From NCBI GenBank assembly GCA_964543475.1, contig CAZIYJ010000004.1:124001-188000 (forward strand): a DNA stretch of 64,000 bases. The letters run 5' to 3'. The translations under genes and the position numbers were made by a program. Below the pieces are notes generated by a model that made no database searches, was not told the origin of the DNA, and saw only the letters and a program-made list of their open reading frames with translations. This document shows positions 7,718 through 16,385 of this stretch, piece after piece. Position 1 is the stretch's first letter. The number at the start of each line of letters is the position of its first letter. The DNA is from JAYSYM01 sp964543475. Lineage in GTDB: Bacteria; Bdellovibrionota; Bdellovibrionia; Bdellovibrionales; JAMPXM01.

Positions 7718-9006
7718 GGCTTGGGTTCTGCACTTCTTGGAAGTCGAATCACGAATCGTGTGTGGTCTGAGCTATTGTCTAAAAAGATTTGTCCGCCATG
7801 CCTAAATACGATCCCTCGCGAAACACTTAAGCCCAATCCGGTTCCATGACCAACTGGCTTCGTCGTGAAAAACGGATCAAAGATTCTATGCTGATTAAGC
7901 GGATCAACTCCCAGGCCGCTATCTAAAACTGAAAGCTCAATCCATTCATCACTTGCCGCAGCTCTGATTTCGACCCACTTTTCTTCTGCAGCCATCACTG
8001 CATCGAACGAATTATTCAGTACATTCAGCAAAACTTCAGAGAGTTGAGTGGGCAGGCCGCGCACTGACCAATCCTCCGGAATATCACAGACTTTAAAATC
8101 AATGTTCTTAGACTCAAGTCGTGCTCGGCAAAAATCGAGCGACGAACTTACAACCGACTGAACGTTGACCGGCTTCATTTCGTCTAAAGAGGCGTCGCGA
8201 GAAAGTGCAAGCAACCCTTTAACAATCGAAGCTATTCGCATTGCAACAACCATGATTTGATCAGCGTCTTTGGCAACTTCACCCACCTGAATTTGTGGCT
8301 GCATGATTTGAGCTTTGACTCGTTCAGCTTTTGAAACGATGAGCTGGAGCGGATTATTCACTTCGTGCGCAATCCCAGCAGCCATTTGACCCATCCCGAC
8401 CATCTTCGCAGATGAGACTAGTTGCTCCTGCAGTCGCTTACGCCCCCGAACGAAATACATGAAATGAAAAACCATGACGCCCCAAATGACAATCATGGTG
8501 CCCATTCGCAAAAATCCCAATTGTTCTTCTGAGAGTTCTGTCCGCGACATTCCTAAAATAGGAGCATAGTCAGACATCTCTAGCGACGACAAAACAACAA
8601 TCGGTGCGATGACTCCCAGAACCAAAAGACTTTTCTCGGTAGCCGAAAAAAATACGATCGCAAAAGCACTTCCGAATAGAAAAATAAATTGAAAGTAGGA
8701 GTCAGGTCCTAGCGAAGCTGCGATTGCGTAACCAGCGACGAATGAAACACTCAACACAAACAGCCGAGCAAACAAAGTGTACCCAGCCTTCATAAGCAGT
8801 AGCCCTCCGGCAAAAACGAACGGAGCAGCCAAGTTCAAGAGCGCAGCCTCAAGAGCGCCGCTAACGAAACAAATGAAGGTTTCGACGATCGAGGCAAAGA
8901 ATAAGAAGAGCAGAAGGCTATTTGTCAGGCGAAAATGTTGAGCCTGCTCAGAAGGAGTGTCTGGCGTCACTCCCCACTCAGCAATATTTCGAAAGTACCT
9001 TTGCAT
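7714..9006 (-). CDS. Membrane sensor histidine kinase
   Basis: This 430-residue kinase has an N-terminal membrane domain of about six segments (residues 28-185) with little periplasmic loop, so it may sense the membrane or an intramembrane signal. A coiled linker leads to the dimerisation/phosphoacceptor motif GIAHEVNNPLQL (His214), then the N box LLNVLNNSFDA, the G1 box DSGLG and the G2 box GTGLGLS. The cytoplasmic part thus has all catalytic elements. No response regulator is adjacent, so it is an orphan and its partner is unknown. Confidence 0.92.
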   Translation of the reverse strand: MQRYFRNIAEWGVTPDTPSEQAQHFRLTNSLLLFLFFASIVETFICFVSGALEAALLNLAAPFVFAGGLLLMKAGYTLFARLFVLSVSFVAGYAIAASLGPDSYFQFIFLFGSAFAIVFFSATEKSLLVLGVIAPIVVLSSLEMSDYAPILGMSRTELSEEQLGFLRMGTMIVIWGVMVFHFMYFVRGRKRLQEQLVSSAKMVGMGQMAAGIAHEVNNPLQLIVSKAERVKAQIMQPQIQVGEVAKDADQIMVVAMRIASIVKGLLALSRDASLDEMKPVNVQSVVSSSLDFCRARLESKNIDFKVCDIPEDWSVRGLPTQLSEVLLNVLNNSFDAVMAAEEKWVEIRAAASDEWIELSVLDSGLGVDPLNQHRIFDPFFTTKPVGHGTGLGLSVSRGIVFRHGGQIFLDNSSDHTRFVIRLPRSAEPKP

Positions 9007-9043
9007 AGGTAATTCTATTCAGTAAATTTTGAATATGCCAAGC

Positions 9044-9859
9044 TTAGAGTGATCCGCATTTCAACGCCTGCTTGTAATCAGCTTCGGTGAATGCGCGCAT
9101 TTTTTCGGCAACCTTCTGAGTCACTACTTCGAGAGCAAAGCCCATCAAGATTTTTGGAAGCGGCAAAGTTTTTGATTGATAACTCGCTATCAACGACATT
9201 TCAGTTTTTGTGAGAGATGTCGACTCAAAGCCGATGTGCCCCTTCATTCCTTTGAAATTGCCCCAGATAACTTCAAACTGAATTTCATCACGCCCTTCCC
9301 CTGACGCCGGGAACATCTGAAGGACCATTCGCTCTTGATAGCCTAATGCTGTCATCACAAGGTAAAGCCGGTTTTGCTCTGATCTATAGTGAACTGTTTT
9401 GAAATTATCAGATACTTCTCTGAGCCGAGGATAAGATTGCGCTGATTTAAAAGCGAAGTCTCTCGGAGCACTCACAATGCCGGCCACCTTCATATCAAAC
9501 TTTATTTCACCGTTAGCAGCATCTGACTTCGTCACTGATGTGAGGACTTGGCGTTCGTTCTCCATCCGCTCCATTAGCCCCGGCTTTGTCCGCCAAAATG
9601 GTTGCTTAGATGGTGGCTGATCTTTTTCAACAATCAATGGTCTCGAAGGCTTTGGCTCAATCTGCTTTGACGGAGAAGATATCTGGAACAGCTCTGGCGG
9701 AAAGATATTTGGTCGAGGAGCAGTGCTCTCGCTACTCACCGTTTTCACGCGCTTGAGGTAGGTTTCGCATTCCGCAGACATTTGCGGAGCTATCGACAGC
9801 ACGGCAGCGAAGCTGCTAACCACACCTAAAGAGATAATAGCGAAGAACACGTATTTCAC
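9044..9859 (-). CDS. Exported SRPBCC-like protein
   Basis: A 271-residue protein starting at a GTG, with an N-terminal hydrophobic signal segment. It has a Pro-rich linker (residues about 45-90) and a C-terminal domain of alternating strands ending in a long helix (ILMGFALEVVTQKVAEKM), which is the pattern of cyclase/START-like (SRPBCC) folds. It probably lies in the periplasm and may bind a lipid or small ligand. The ribosome binding site is weak. It is divergent from pgsA across a 68-base gap. Confidence 0.6.
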   Translation of the reverse strand: MKYVFFAIISLGVVSSFAAVLSIAPQMSAECETYLKRVKTVSSESTAPRPNIFPPELFQISSPSKQIEPKPSRPLIVEKDQPPSKQPFWRTKPGLMERMENERQVLTSVTKSDAANGEIKFDMKVAGIVSAPRDFAFKSAQSYPRLREVSDNFKTVHYRSEQNRLYLVMTALGYQERMVLQMFPASGEGRDEIQFEVIWGNFKGMKGHIGFESTSLTKTEMSLIASYQSKTLPLPKILMGFALEVVTQKVAEKMRAFTEADYKQALKCGSL

Positions 9860-9892
9860 CCGATAATGTTACATGATCGCGACAGCCACGTC

Positions 9893-9921
9893 TTGACACA
9901 TTTTAAGGTCCAGCGTTCAAT
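9893..9921 (+). promoter_or_regulatory. Candidate sigma-70-type promoter for pgsA
   Basis: TTGACA at 9893-9898 is followed after 17 bases by TTCAAT at 9916-9921, a perfect -35 and a 4-of-6 match to -10. Transcription would begin close to the GTG at 9928, implying a very short or absent leader for pgsA. Confidence 0.4.
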
Positions 9922-9927
9922 ACGAAT

Positions 9928-10500
9928 GTGAATTCACACTCTGTCATTCCGACATGGAAACGCGGCCTCCCGATGTGGCTGACTTGGTCGCGCATTGCAA
10001 TTTGCCCTTTCATCGTTGTCTGCATCATCATGAACACGCCAGTGAGCGGATGGATTGCCGCTGTCCTCTTTATCTTAGGCGGAATCACCGATTGGCTCGA
10101 TGGAAGTTTAGCTCGTAAGTGGAATGTTCAGTCGAACATGGGTCGCTTCATGGACCCGATCGCCGATAAAGTTTTAGTTTCAAGCGCGCTGATTATGATG
10201 ATCAGCAATGGGCGTGCTGATGCGATCTTGGTTTTACTTCTTTTGGTTCGCGACATCTTAATTGGCGGAATCCGATCGGTCGCGGCCGTCGACGGCCTGG
10301 TCATTGATGCTAAGGCTGCAGGAAAATGGAAGACAGCACTTCAAATGGGAGCTATCCCGGTTCTGATGATCGATTTCTCGTCTATCGATCTTCCGATCCA
10401 CGAGATTGCAAGCGGAGTACTCTGGGCGAGCGTTATATTGAGCCTCGTCTCGGGTGCTCAATACGTACGCTTGTATAACGAAGCCAAAAGACAGTCTTAA
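9928..10500 (+). CDS. pgsA: CDP-diacylglycerol-glycerol-3-phosphate 3-phosphatidyltransferase
   Basis: PgsA makes phosphatidylglycerophosphate from CDP-diacylglycerol and glycerol 3-phosphate in the inner membrane. The 190-residue protein has the CDP-alcohol phosphatidyltransferase signature D-x2-D-G-x2-A-R-x8-G-x3-D-x3-D as DWLDGSLARK followed by GRFMDPIAD, and about four to five membrane helices. The GTG at 9928 gives an N terminus with WKRGLPMWLTWSRI aligned to the usual family start; the ATG at 9973 is an alternative. It directly precedes the tRNA-Gly gene. Confidence 0.9.
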   Translation: MNSHSVIPTWKRGLPMWLTWSRIAICPFIVVCIIMNTPVSGWIAAVLFILGGITDWLDGSLARKWNVQSNMGRFMDPIADKVLVSSALIMMISNGRADAILVLLLLVRDILIGGIRSVAAVDGLVIDAKAAGKWKTALQMGAIPVLMIDFSSIDLPIHEIASGVLWASVILSLVSGAQYVRLYNEAKRQS

Positions 10501-10553
10501 ACCACCTTGACGTAGCGCCCCTCAGCCGGTAATTTCATCTTTCTTTTAGTCAT

Positions 10554-10630
10554 GCGGGAGTAGCTCAGTTGGCTAGAGCGCAACCTTGCCAAGGTTGAGG
10601 TCGTCGGTTCGAACCCGATTTCCCGCTCCA
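10554..10630 (+). tRNA. tRNA-Gly (anticodon GCC)
   Basis: The 77-base sequence folds as a cloverleaf: acceptor arms GCGGGAG and TTCCCGC, D arm with AGCTCAGTTGGCTAGAGC, anticodon stem CAACC/GGTTG with loop TTGCCAA (GCC at 10588-10590), T arm with GTTCGAAC, and encoded CCA. GCC reads glycine codons. The last 13 bases are repeated at 59826-59838, which marks the tRNA as the integration site of the island that follows. Confidence 0.97.
10618..10630 (+). repeat. attL-like direct repeat (tRNA-Gly 3' end)
   Basis: ATTTCCCGCTCCA forms the end of the T-arm, acceptor stem and CCA of tRNA-Gly. The identical 13 bases occur at 59826-59838 in the same orientation, next to a tyrosine recombinase remnant. 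Confidence 0.65.
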
Positions 10631-10734
10631 ATTCTCATGTAGTTGGATCTGTACGCACGAAAAGAAATGCATAAAGGCTACTTATTCTAAGTAGCTGTAA
10701 CCACTGAAGGTCATTTCGAAGACTGTGGGAGCAC

Positions 10735-10753
10735 ATCACTGATCATCAGTGAT
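10735..10753. promoter_or_regulatory. Inverted repeat upstream of the XRE gene
   Basis: ATCACTGAT-C-ATCAGTGAT is a 9-1-9 inverted repeat, followed by a further half-copy TATCAGTG. It lies about 140 bases before the XRE regulator and next to the CCCTGCCA repeats. A regulator operator or a directionality-factor site are both possible. Confidence 0.45.
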
Positions 10754-10766
10754 TATCAGTGCTCTT

Positions 10767-10785
10767 CCCTGCCAAACCCCTGCCA
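10767..10785 (+). repeat. Paired CCCTGCCA repeats, left end
   Basis: Two copies of CCCTGCCA (10767-10774 and 10778-10785) spaced 11 bases apart, about one helical turn. A similar pair spaced 10 bases lies at 59774-59791 inside the right edge. Such arrangements are typical of arm-type integrase binding sites; the role here is inferred. Confidence 0.5.
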
Positions 10786-10806
10786 CCGCCGCTTCTCTCA
10801 CGAAAC

Positions 10807-10862
10807 GTTTCCTGAAATTCAGATTCCCTGAACTTCGGGAGAAGTTTCCTAACGTTCAGATT
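10807..10862. promoter_or_regulatory. Direct repeats in the XRE promoter region
   Basis: GTTTCCTGAAATTCAGATT (10807-10825) and GTTTCCTAACGTTCAGATT (10844-10862) match at 16 of 19 positions, 37 bases apart. A 9-bp inverted repeat with one mismatch (CAGATTTGC/GCAAGTCTG, 10857-10878) follows immediately before the XRE ribosome binding site. These look like operators for autoregulation. Confidence 0.4.
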
Positions 10863-10895
10863 TGCTAGCGCAAGTCTGGAGAAAGAGAGGAATTC

Positions 10896-11477
10896 ATGGC
10901 CTCAAACGAAAACTACGGAACCATCATTCGCATTCTCCGCAGGCGCTCCGGACTCAGCGTTCAGAAGACAGCGAAGATGATTTCAAAAAGTGCTGGGTGG
11001 CTCTGCGAAGTCGAGAATAGCGTCGGCACCTGTCGGTTACGGGAGGCTGAGTTTGATCGAATAGTAGAGCTCTTGGGCGGCTCTAAAGACCGCCCGATGT
11101 TTAAGACTTGGATCGCAGGATTGAAAAATCAGGAGCGCTCATCGAAGGTTTTCGATGGCGCAGTACTAAAGTTCATCCGCATAAAAAAAGGATGGAACCT
11201 TACGGAAGCCGCTAGAAATGCCGGTTTGTCGAAGGGCTACTTGTCAAAACTTGAAACCGGATTGGCGCCTATCACGCTGGAACGGCGTAATGAATTGATG
11301 GTCGCCTACGGCTACAGCCCTTCTAGTTTCAAGAACCTCAGCACCGATCCAGTTCGCTCGAAAGCTGTACCTAACAGGTTCAAATTTAAAATCTTGCTGC
11401 AACAAATCCCCAACGAGCAGGCGGATGAAATTTTTCAGTCGGCTCTAGAAAAATTTGGGGAAGTAAAATCAGCCTAA
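10896..11477 (+). CDS. Double-HTH XRE-family regulator
   Basis: The 193-residue protein carries two XRE-type helix-turn-helix regions: residues about 8-45 (IIRILRRRSGLSVQKTAKM, then GWLCEVEN) and about 90-128 (LKFIRIKKGWNLTEAARN, then LSKGYLSKLETG). The second is the closer match to the family. A conserved C-terminal helix follows. AGAGAGG precedes the ATG. It is the first gene of the island, where such regulators commonly control excision or element genes. Repeats just upstream are plausible own operators. Confidence 0.85.
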   Translation: MASNENYGTIIRILRRRSGLSVQKTAKMISKSAGWLCEVENSVGTCRLREAEFDRIVELLGGSKDRPMFKTWIAGLKNQERSSKVFDGAVLKFIRIKKGWNLTEAARNAGLSKGYLSKLETGLAPITLERRNELMVAYGYSPSSFKNLSTDPVRSKAVPNRFKFKILLQQIPNEQADEIFQSALEKFGEVKSA

Positions 11478-11490
11478 ACAGGAGGTATCA

Positions 11491-11679
11491 ATGTACTCGT
11501 TAATTATTCGTCTGTTAGTTATCACCGCTTTTCTTGAGATTGGTTTGTCGGTAACAGACTTCGCTGATTGTAAGTCGAGGGCATGCGCAAGTAAGCTCGA
11601 TACCGCAAAAGCGAAGGTTCTGAACATCAACTGGAAGCCGATCTCGATGTTTCCGAAGGAGGCTCGCAAGTTCAGATAA
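11491..11679 (+). CDS. Small secreted or membrane protein
   Basis: A 62-residue protein with a hydrophobic N-terminal segment (MYSLIIRLLVITAFLEIGL) that could be a signal peptide or a single membrane anchor, then a short domain with two cysteines (ADCKSRAC) and a basic tail. It has an excellent ribosome binding site (AGGAGGTATCA then ATG) and begins 14 bases after the XRE stop, so it is likely cotranscribed with the regulator. Function unknown. Confidence 0.65.
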   Translation: MYSLIIRLLVITAFLEIGLSVTDFADCKSRACASKLDTAKAKVLNINWKPISMFPKEARKFR

Positions 11680-11771
11680 CTTGTTAAACCACCTATGCAA
11701 GCTGGCTCCTTGTGCTTGAGGAGCCGTTCGTTCTACAATCATCCGTCATCGTCCCTCTGCAGGCTGCGCGA

Positions 11772-11890
11772 CCATCGCTAGCGATGGCACTTGCTCTGCC
11801 GCCTTCGCGAGTCGGGCCGCGGACAATTGCGCCACTCCCTTTTTCCCACTCCGGGTTCCTCAACGTTTCACGAAGGAACCCTCGCGAGAG
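11772..11890 (+). promoter_or_regulatory. Structured leader with three inverted repeats
   Basis: Between the 62-residue gene and the next gene lie three inverted repeats: CCATCGCTAGCGATGG (11772-11787, a perfect palindrome), GGGTTCCT/AGGAACCC (11853-11881), and CCCTC/GAGGG (11879-11890). The last ends 26 bases before the next start. The stretch is more GC-rich than its neighbours and has no supported ORF. It may be a terminator plus a structured 5' leader. Confidence 0.4.
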
Positions 11891-11916
11891 GGAAAACACC
11901 AAACAAGGGAGACAAT

Positions 11917-12381
11917 ATGCATTCAGAAATTCTAAGACAACTTTCTAATCTTGCTTTCGAGAGAACAATTCCGTTTTGTTACGGCTGCTACATTGAATGT
12001 AAATCAGGCCGTTGCGACAAGTGCGGATCGGACGATCTTATGCGCTTGCTGCCTGGCTCGGGATGCGAGTACGGCACAGAGTGGGTAATCCGCGAACTAG
12101 TTCGCGAAAAACTTGAGCTAGTTGATCTTGAACAAGCTTTCGAAGATTCGATTCGCGAATGTTATCCGGAAATCACGAAAGTTGGATGGATGAATCTCGA
12201 CACAATAGACACTATGAAATCCTCTGACCCAATTTGGTGGCGCTGCGCCGTCACAGAATGGGAATCAAATGAGGAGGCCGAGGGGAATATTATTAGCTTC
12301 GACGGAGGCTCGACATATTACTGGCACTTCGATGTCCAGAAGCTTGTAGACGCAGACTGTGCAACTACAACTCAGAAGTAA
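11917..12381 (+). CDS. Zinc-finger-containing protein of unknown function
   Basis: The 154-residue protein begins at the ATG at 11917 after AAGGGAGA. Its N terminus has a likely zinc-binding cluster (CYGC, then C, then CDKCG at about residues 22-41). Beyond it is an alpha/beta region containing GTEWVIRELVREKLELVDLE and a Trp-rich segment (IWWRCAVTEW). I know no function. Its position at the left end of the island beside an XRE gene suggests an element gene. It is convergent with the following gene, overlapping by 17 bases. Confidence 0.7.
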   Translation: MHSEILRQLSNLAFERTIPFCYGCYIECKSGRCDKCGSDDLMRLLPGSGCEYGTEWVIRELVREKLELVDLEQAFEDSIRECYPEITKVGWMNLDTIDTMKSSDPIWWRCAVTEWESNEEAEGNIISFDGGSTYYWHFDVQKLVDADCATTTQK

Positions 12382-13528
12382 GTGCTGCGAAAATTATCTT
12401 TGCTTCTCTCGCAAACTCTTCTTTGCAGGGTGAGCTTCGCGCGGCGAATTCAATTGCAGTATCGAGCTCATCAATATCTGAATTTTCTAAAAGAACAGAA
12501 ATGCTTTGCAGCGCAATCTTTTGCGATTTCCTCTCAAGCCCGTTAATCCGCAGCAAGAGCCTATCTATCAATTCTTTCGCAGAAGACATTTCCTCAGGAG
12601 TCTTAGGAGCAAAGCCCAGCAACCCTACTTGCCTTAGTGAGTCTCCTAATTCAGTGCGTTCGAAATGAATTGGCAAATGCCCGTAGCGAGATTTAGCTTT
12701 CGAAGGAGCATAGAAATCTGCTAATTTTTCAGAAAGTCCTGCTCTTCTTAATCCGTTTCTCCATGATCCAAAAACCACACATGTGCGGCGGTAAAGGGTT
12801 TTACCACTAGTGCTGGATAAGTAATATTTACTGATGATTTCCATTTGTTTCGCCGACGGCTCTTTACGGATGCTTTTGTGATTTAGTGGCAATCCTTCGT
12901 CATGAAGAGCCCGAATAGTTGCCAATAGTCTTCTTCTCGTGTTTGGTAACGAGTCTCGGTACCATCGTACAATTTCAATTTCCTTCGGATCTAACCCCGC
13001 TGCTACTAAAGCTTTAGACCAAGAACCGAATGCTTTAACGGCTCGCTTATAGAGACCGCGACTATTTGAACTCACACCTGACGCTGCAGTAATAATTGCG
13101 GTCTTCTCGTCAGTCTTATTGCAAGTCATCTCTGCTGCATTCAACGCATGACCTGCAGTATGGAGTTTTTGTATGCATGCAATTATTGACTGGCTGTCCC
13201 AGCGCCTCGGCCTGCTCTCAACATTCGAATTTCTTACCCCCGCCTTGCGGGTCAATTCGATCCAGTCCAAGTTATGCCTACGTGCAGCTTCGTAAACAGT
13301 GTTGGGATAGATGCTTCTACCGATTGCATTTTGAATTACATTTCGAGATTTTTTCGAGCGATCTCGTTGCATATCCGCAACTCGTAAGCTTATCTTTTTT
13401 GCGTCTAATGCGACCGCAGTCGCTAACAGCCTCTGCTCGTTCCAGAAAAATCGTGCATCATTTTTTATTCCCTTCCCCGATCTACCCTTGGGATCCCAAC
13501 CACAGCCACAAATGCAAACACAGCCCAC
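12365..13528 (-). CDS. Protein with homing-endonuclease-associated repeats
   Basis: The 387-residue protein starts at a GTG five bases after TAGGAG. Residues 2-9 form an unusual cysteine cluster (GCVCICGC). The middle contains three related repeats, VYEAARRHNLDWIELTRKAG (about 78-97), LYKRAVKAFGSWSKALVAAG (159-178) and LYRRTCVVFGSWRNGLRRAG (245-264), with ...FGSW..AL..AGL as the core. This matches the DNA-binding repeat associated with homing and HNH endonucleases. No HNH or LAGLIDADG nuclease motif is visible, so it may be a DNA-binding protein of the element. Confidence 0.65.
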   Translation of the reverse strand: MGCVCICGCGWDPKGRSGKGIKNDARFFWNEQRLLATAVALDAKKISLRVADMQRDRSKKSRNVIQNAIGRSIYPNTVYEAARRHNLDWIELTRKAGVRNSNVESRPRRWDSQSIIACIQKLHTAGHALNAAEMTCNKTDEKTAIITAASGVSSNSRGLYKRAVKAFGSWSKALVAAGLDPKEIEIVRWYRDSLPNTRRRLLATIRALHDEGLPLNHKSIRKEPSAKQMEIISKYYLSSTSGKTLYRRTCVVFGSWRNGLRRAGLSEKLADFYAPSKAKSRYGHLPIHFERTELGDSLRQVGLLGFAPKTPEEMSSAKELIDRLLLRINGLERKSQKIALQSISVLLENSDIDELDTAIEFAARSSPCKEEFAREAKIIFAALTSEL

Positions 13529-13536
13529 GTCTTCTC

Positions 13537-13959
13537 CTACTTGATAACTTGGTCTCCAGTTATTACGGCGTAGATCATCATCAATCCAACAGACAGAATT
13601 AACAGGAGGACAATTTTTTTAAAAATATTCTGCGGAATCAAATCGAGAAGTCGCTTGCCGACAAACGCTCCCGCGTAAGCCAAGATCATTAAAACTGGGA
13701 TGTACCAATAGTACTGCGATCTAAGGTAACCATTAGACAAGTAAACTATCGTTCGACTTACATCCACTGCCAAATCAATACCAGCAGAAGTGCCAACGAA
13801 CGCTCCCTTCGGAAGATCAAATGCAGCCAAGGTAGCGCCTCTGATCGCTCCTCCAGTTCCAATGCGCCACTCTGCCAAGTCAGCGCGAATAATTATTTCG
13901 CGGGAGGACTCGCATTCGATACAACAATACTCGATGACTTCCTCCGTTTGTTTAAACGG
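13537..13959 (-). pseudogene. TauE/SafE permease, C-terminal half
   Basis: About 110 residues match the second half of TauE/SafE sulfite/anion exporters: GTGGAIRGATLAAFDLPKGA and three to four membrane helices to the C terminus. The N-terminal half is absent. The frame stays open to a stop at 13960-13962 and carries unrelated Cys-rich sequence (EYCCIECESS) with no convincing start; the only start in the TauE part is a TTG at 13878. It is best read as a truncated remnant. The same island carries sulfide oxidation genes 12 kb away. Confidence 0.6.
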
Positions 13960-14158
13960 CTATTCAACCAGGAGAGCTCCCGTTCGGCCTTTAATAATTG
14001 TGTCTCAGAAACTTGGATTTAACTATTTTCAGGGAGGGAACGACCTGAGATTTTCATTTTCTTCTCCAAGTCGGTTGACTTTTAATCGATGCCCGCGAAC
14101 TCTTGAGTTCAAGAATTCGACTGTTCGCAAATTCTTGCGAAACTTTGGGGAGTAAGCA

Positions 14159-15067
14159 ATGGGTCTAAAATTATTTTTAGTTACTGTAGTTCTAGTTTCG
14201 TCGTCAGCAGCTAACGCTTTACTAGATCCAAATCCCACCCAACGTCGCGATTACACCGGAGTTCAAGCTTTTCTCGGTGAACTAGTTAAGAACTATAAGC
14301 AGACAACTGAACTTATCGAAATCGGACAAGCCAACACTGGTGAAACAATCGTCGGAGTAAAAATCGGTAACGGCAGCATTCGTAACCTCATCGTCGGGAC
14401 TCACCACGGCAACGAGTATGGCTCAACAGAAGTTGCGCTAGCAGCAGCACTCGCCTTTGCGAAAAACCCAATTGCGAATCAAACTATTTTCATTATCCCT
14501 GTTTTGAACATTTCTGGTTTCAATGTAAAGGGCCGCGAAGAACGGATGCCCGGAAATTACACCCTTGATCCAAATCGCGACTACCCTGGTCCTTGCGGGA
14601 CAGGTGGGCCATTTAAGCTAAACAGTACTAAAGCCTTAGCCGACTTAGTAGCCAAAGAAGGGATCGTCGCTTCAGCTACCCTTCACACCTTCGGAAACAT
14701 GGCACTTTATCCGTGGGGAGTTTCTACGAGAGATATTAAAACGGCCGATCATGACGAGTTCATTCGTATCGGCCAAGCATGTGCTCGTCACAGCGGATAC
14801 AAAGTTGGAAATTCGACTGAAGAACTTTATCCAGCCGATGGCGCGTTTGAAGATTACGCTTACTGGGCCCACGGAATTTGGTCGATTCTTTTTGAAATGG
14901 GAAACTCGCACTACCCAACTCAAACTTCGGTTGATCAAATGATCGCCGGAAACGTTCCTGGCCTCCGGTCTTTCTTCGAAGAAGCACCCACTCAACGCGC
15001 CGCTGATCACCAGTTCCGTGGGAAGTGTGAGGCTAGTTTACGCGGCCTCAACCTCCGATATGAATAA
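14159..15067 (+). CDS. Secreted M14-family zinc carboxypeptidase
   Basis: The 302-residue protein has a Sec signal peptide (residues 1-20, ending SSAANA) and the M14 metallopeptidase layout: zinc ligands in THHGNEYGSTE (His83, Glu86), substrate-binding Arg in DPNRDYPGPC, third zinc His in ATLHTFGNMALYPWG and the late catalytic-Glu region ILFEMGNS. Such enzymes remove C-terminal residues from peptides, some from murein peptides; the substrate here is unknown. GGGGAG lies before the ATG. Confidence 0.88.
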   Translation: MGLKLFLVTVVLVSSSAANALLDPNPTQRRDYTGVQAFLGELVKNYKQTTELIEIGQANTGETIVGVKIGNGSIRNLIVGTHHGNEYGSTEVALAAALAFAKNPIANQTIFIIPVLNISGFNVKGREERMPGNYTLDPNRDYPGPCGTGGPFKLNSTKALADLVAKEGIVASATLHTFGNMALYPWGVSTRDIKTADHDEFIRIGQACARHSGYKVGNSTEELYPADGAFEDYAYWAHGIWSILFEMGNSHYPTQTSVDQMIAGNVPGLRSFFEEAPTQRAADHQFRGKCEASLRGLNLRYE

Positions 15068-15347
15068 TCGGCGATTGCCTTAATTTGACAAAGCGTTTAC
15101 TAAACCACCCCAAACAAAATAGCCGCTAAATTGCTCCCTGGCTATTCATCGGCCTGGGCATCCACATCTTGTATGAAGCGCGCTCGTTTGACATATTAAA
15201 ACTCGGATCGCACTAGAAGGTTTCATCAGGCCATAGCGCCTAATCATTAGCCTGCCGAACAGTTAGGGCTAGCGGTGAACCAATGATTATTGTAGCCTTT
15301 CTGCACACCAACAAACTGAGGTAACTCTGAATCTTCTGCTTGAACCC

Positions 15348-16379
15348 GTGAAAATTACTCTGGCGCATGGCCCAGTTAAAGATTTTTCTTTTTATCGACA
15401 GGCTGTACTTAAGAATCTTAGTCCCAAAGTATTTCAACCCAATTCATTGCGATTAATCACGTACGGTTTTTGTTTAGCTTTAGCTACGGCCTCATTGTTC
15501 GTTATAGTTGGGTTGGATCCAGCATGGCCGATCAAACTGATCTGCGGCATCTTACTTGGTGCCTGCACTGGTTCACTGGGACTGCTTACCCATGAAATCG
15601 CGCATGGGACTGTAGTGAAGAATAAGCGCCTTCAGTACTTTCTCTCATTTTTCGGGATGCAGCCGTTTCTGATCACTCCAACTTTCTGGAAGTTTTCGCA
15701 TAATCGTCTTCATCACGGAAAAGCGCAGAAGCTGATTGAAGATCCAGATGCATTCCCAAATCTGCGTATCTTCAAACATAGCAAGTTTCTTCAAGGCGTA
15801 TTTGCATTCACACCTGGCTCAGGTCACAAGCGCAGTTATCTGTATTTTGGTTTTTGGATGACCTTTAATTACATCGTAGCCCAACTCTATTTTAGGTTCA
15901 GAAATCGTATTTATAATTCGATGAACCATAAGGCCGTAAACATTGAATTCGCGGCTCAAGTTTTAATTATGATCGGGTTCCTGGTTGCCACGGGGCCAGG
16001 TCTTTGGCTGTGGGTTTTTGTAGTTCCAACTGTTGTGCAGAATTACTGGGTGATGAGCTACATTTCAACCAATCATAATTTGAGCCCGCTTACCTCAGAA
16101 AATAATCCTCTCGAAAACTCGTTAACCGTCACGAATCATCCAATTCTTGAGTTCGTACACTTGAACTTTGGGTATCATGTTGAGCATCATTTGTTTCCAA
16201 ACGTGAATCCTAAGCACGCAAAACTAATCCATCACGAGTTGAAAACACAGTTCCCATCGGATTATAAATTCATGCCGAAGTGGAAGGCTATTTGCGCACT
16301 CTATAGTACTGCTCGAATCTACAAGAATTCCACCACGCTGGTGCATCCAGTTACCGGCGAAACGTTCCCCACGCTCTAA
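15348..16379 (+). CDS. Membrane fatty acid desaturase family protein
   Basis: The 343-residue protein has hydrophobic segments and the three histidine boxes that hold the di-iron centre: HEIAHG near residue 84, HNRLHHG near 117 and HVEHHLF in the C-terminal third. Enzymes of this family introduce double bonds or hydroxyls into acyl chains in membranes. The product position cannot be told. The start is a GTG with only a weak ribosome binding site. The 280 bases upstream contain no other gene that I can support. Confidence 0.9.
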   Translation: MKITLAHGPVKDFSFYRQAVLKNLSPKVFQPNSLRLITYGFCLALATASLFVIVGLDPAWPIKLICGILLGACTGSLGLLTHEIAHGTVVKNKRLQYFLSFFGMQPFLITPTFWKFSHNRLHHGKAQKLIEDPDAFPNLRIFKHSKFLQGVFAFTPGSGHKRSYLYFGFWMTFNYIVAQLYFRFRNRIYNSMNHKAVNIEFAAQVLIMIGFLVATGPGLWLWVFVVPTVVQNYWVMSYISTNHNLSPLTSENNPLENSLTVTNHPILEFVHLNFGYHVEHHLFPNVNPKHAKLIHHELKTQFPSDYKFMPKWKAICALYSTARIYKNSTTLVHPVTGETFPTL

Positions 16380-16385
16380 CTCCGA

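Noticed and set aside
11693..11948. ORFs across the structured region 11.69-11.95 kb
   Set aside because: They cross the inverted repeats, lack ribosome binding sites and overlap the well-supported gene at 11917.
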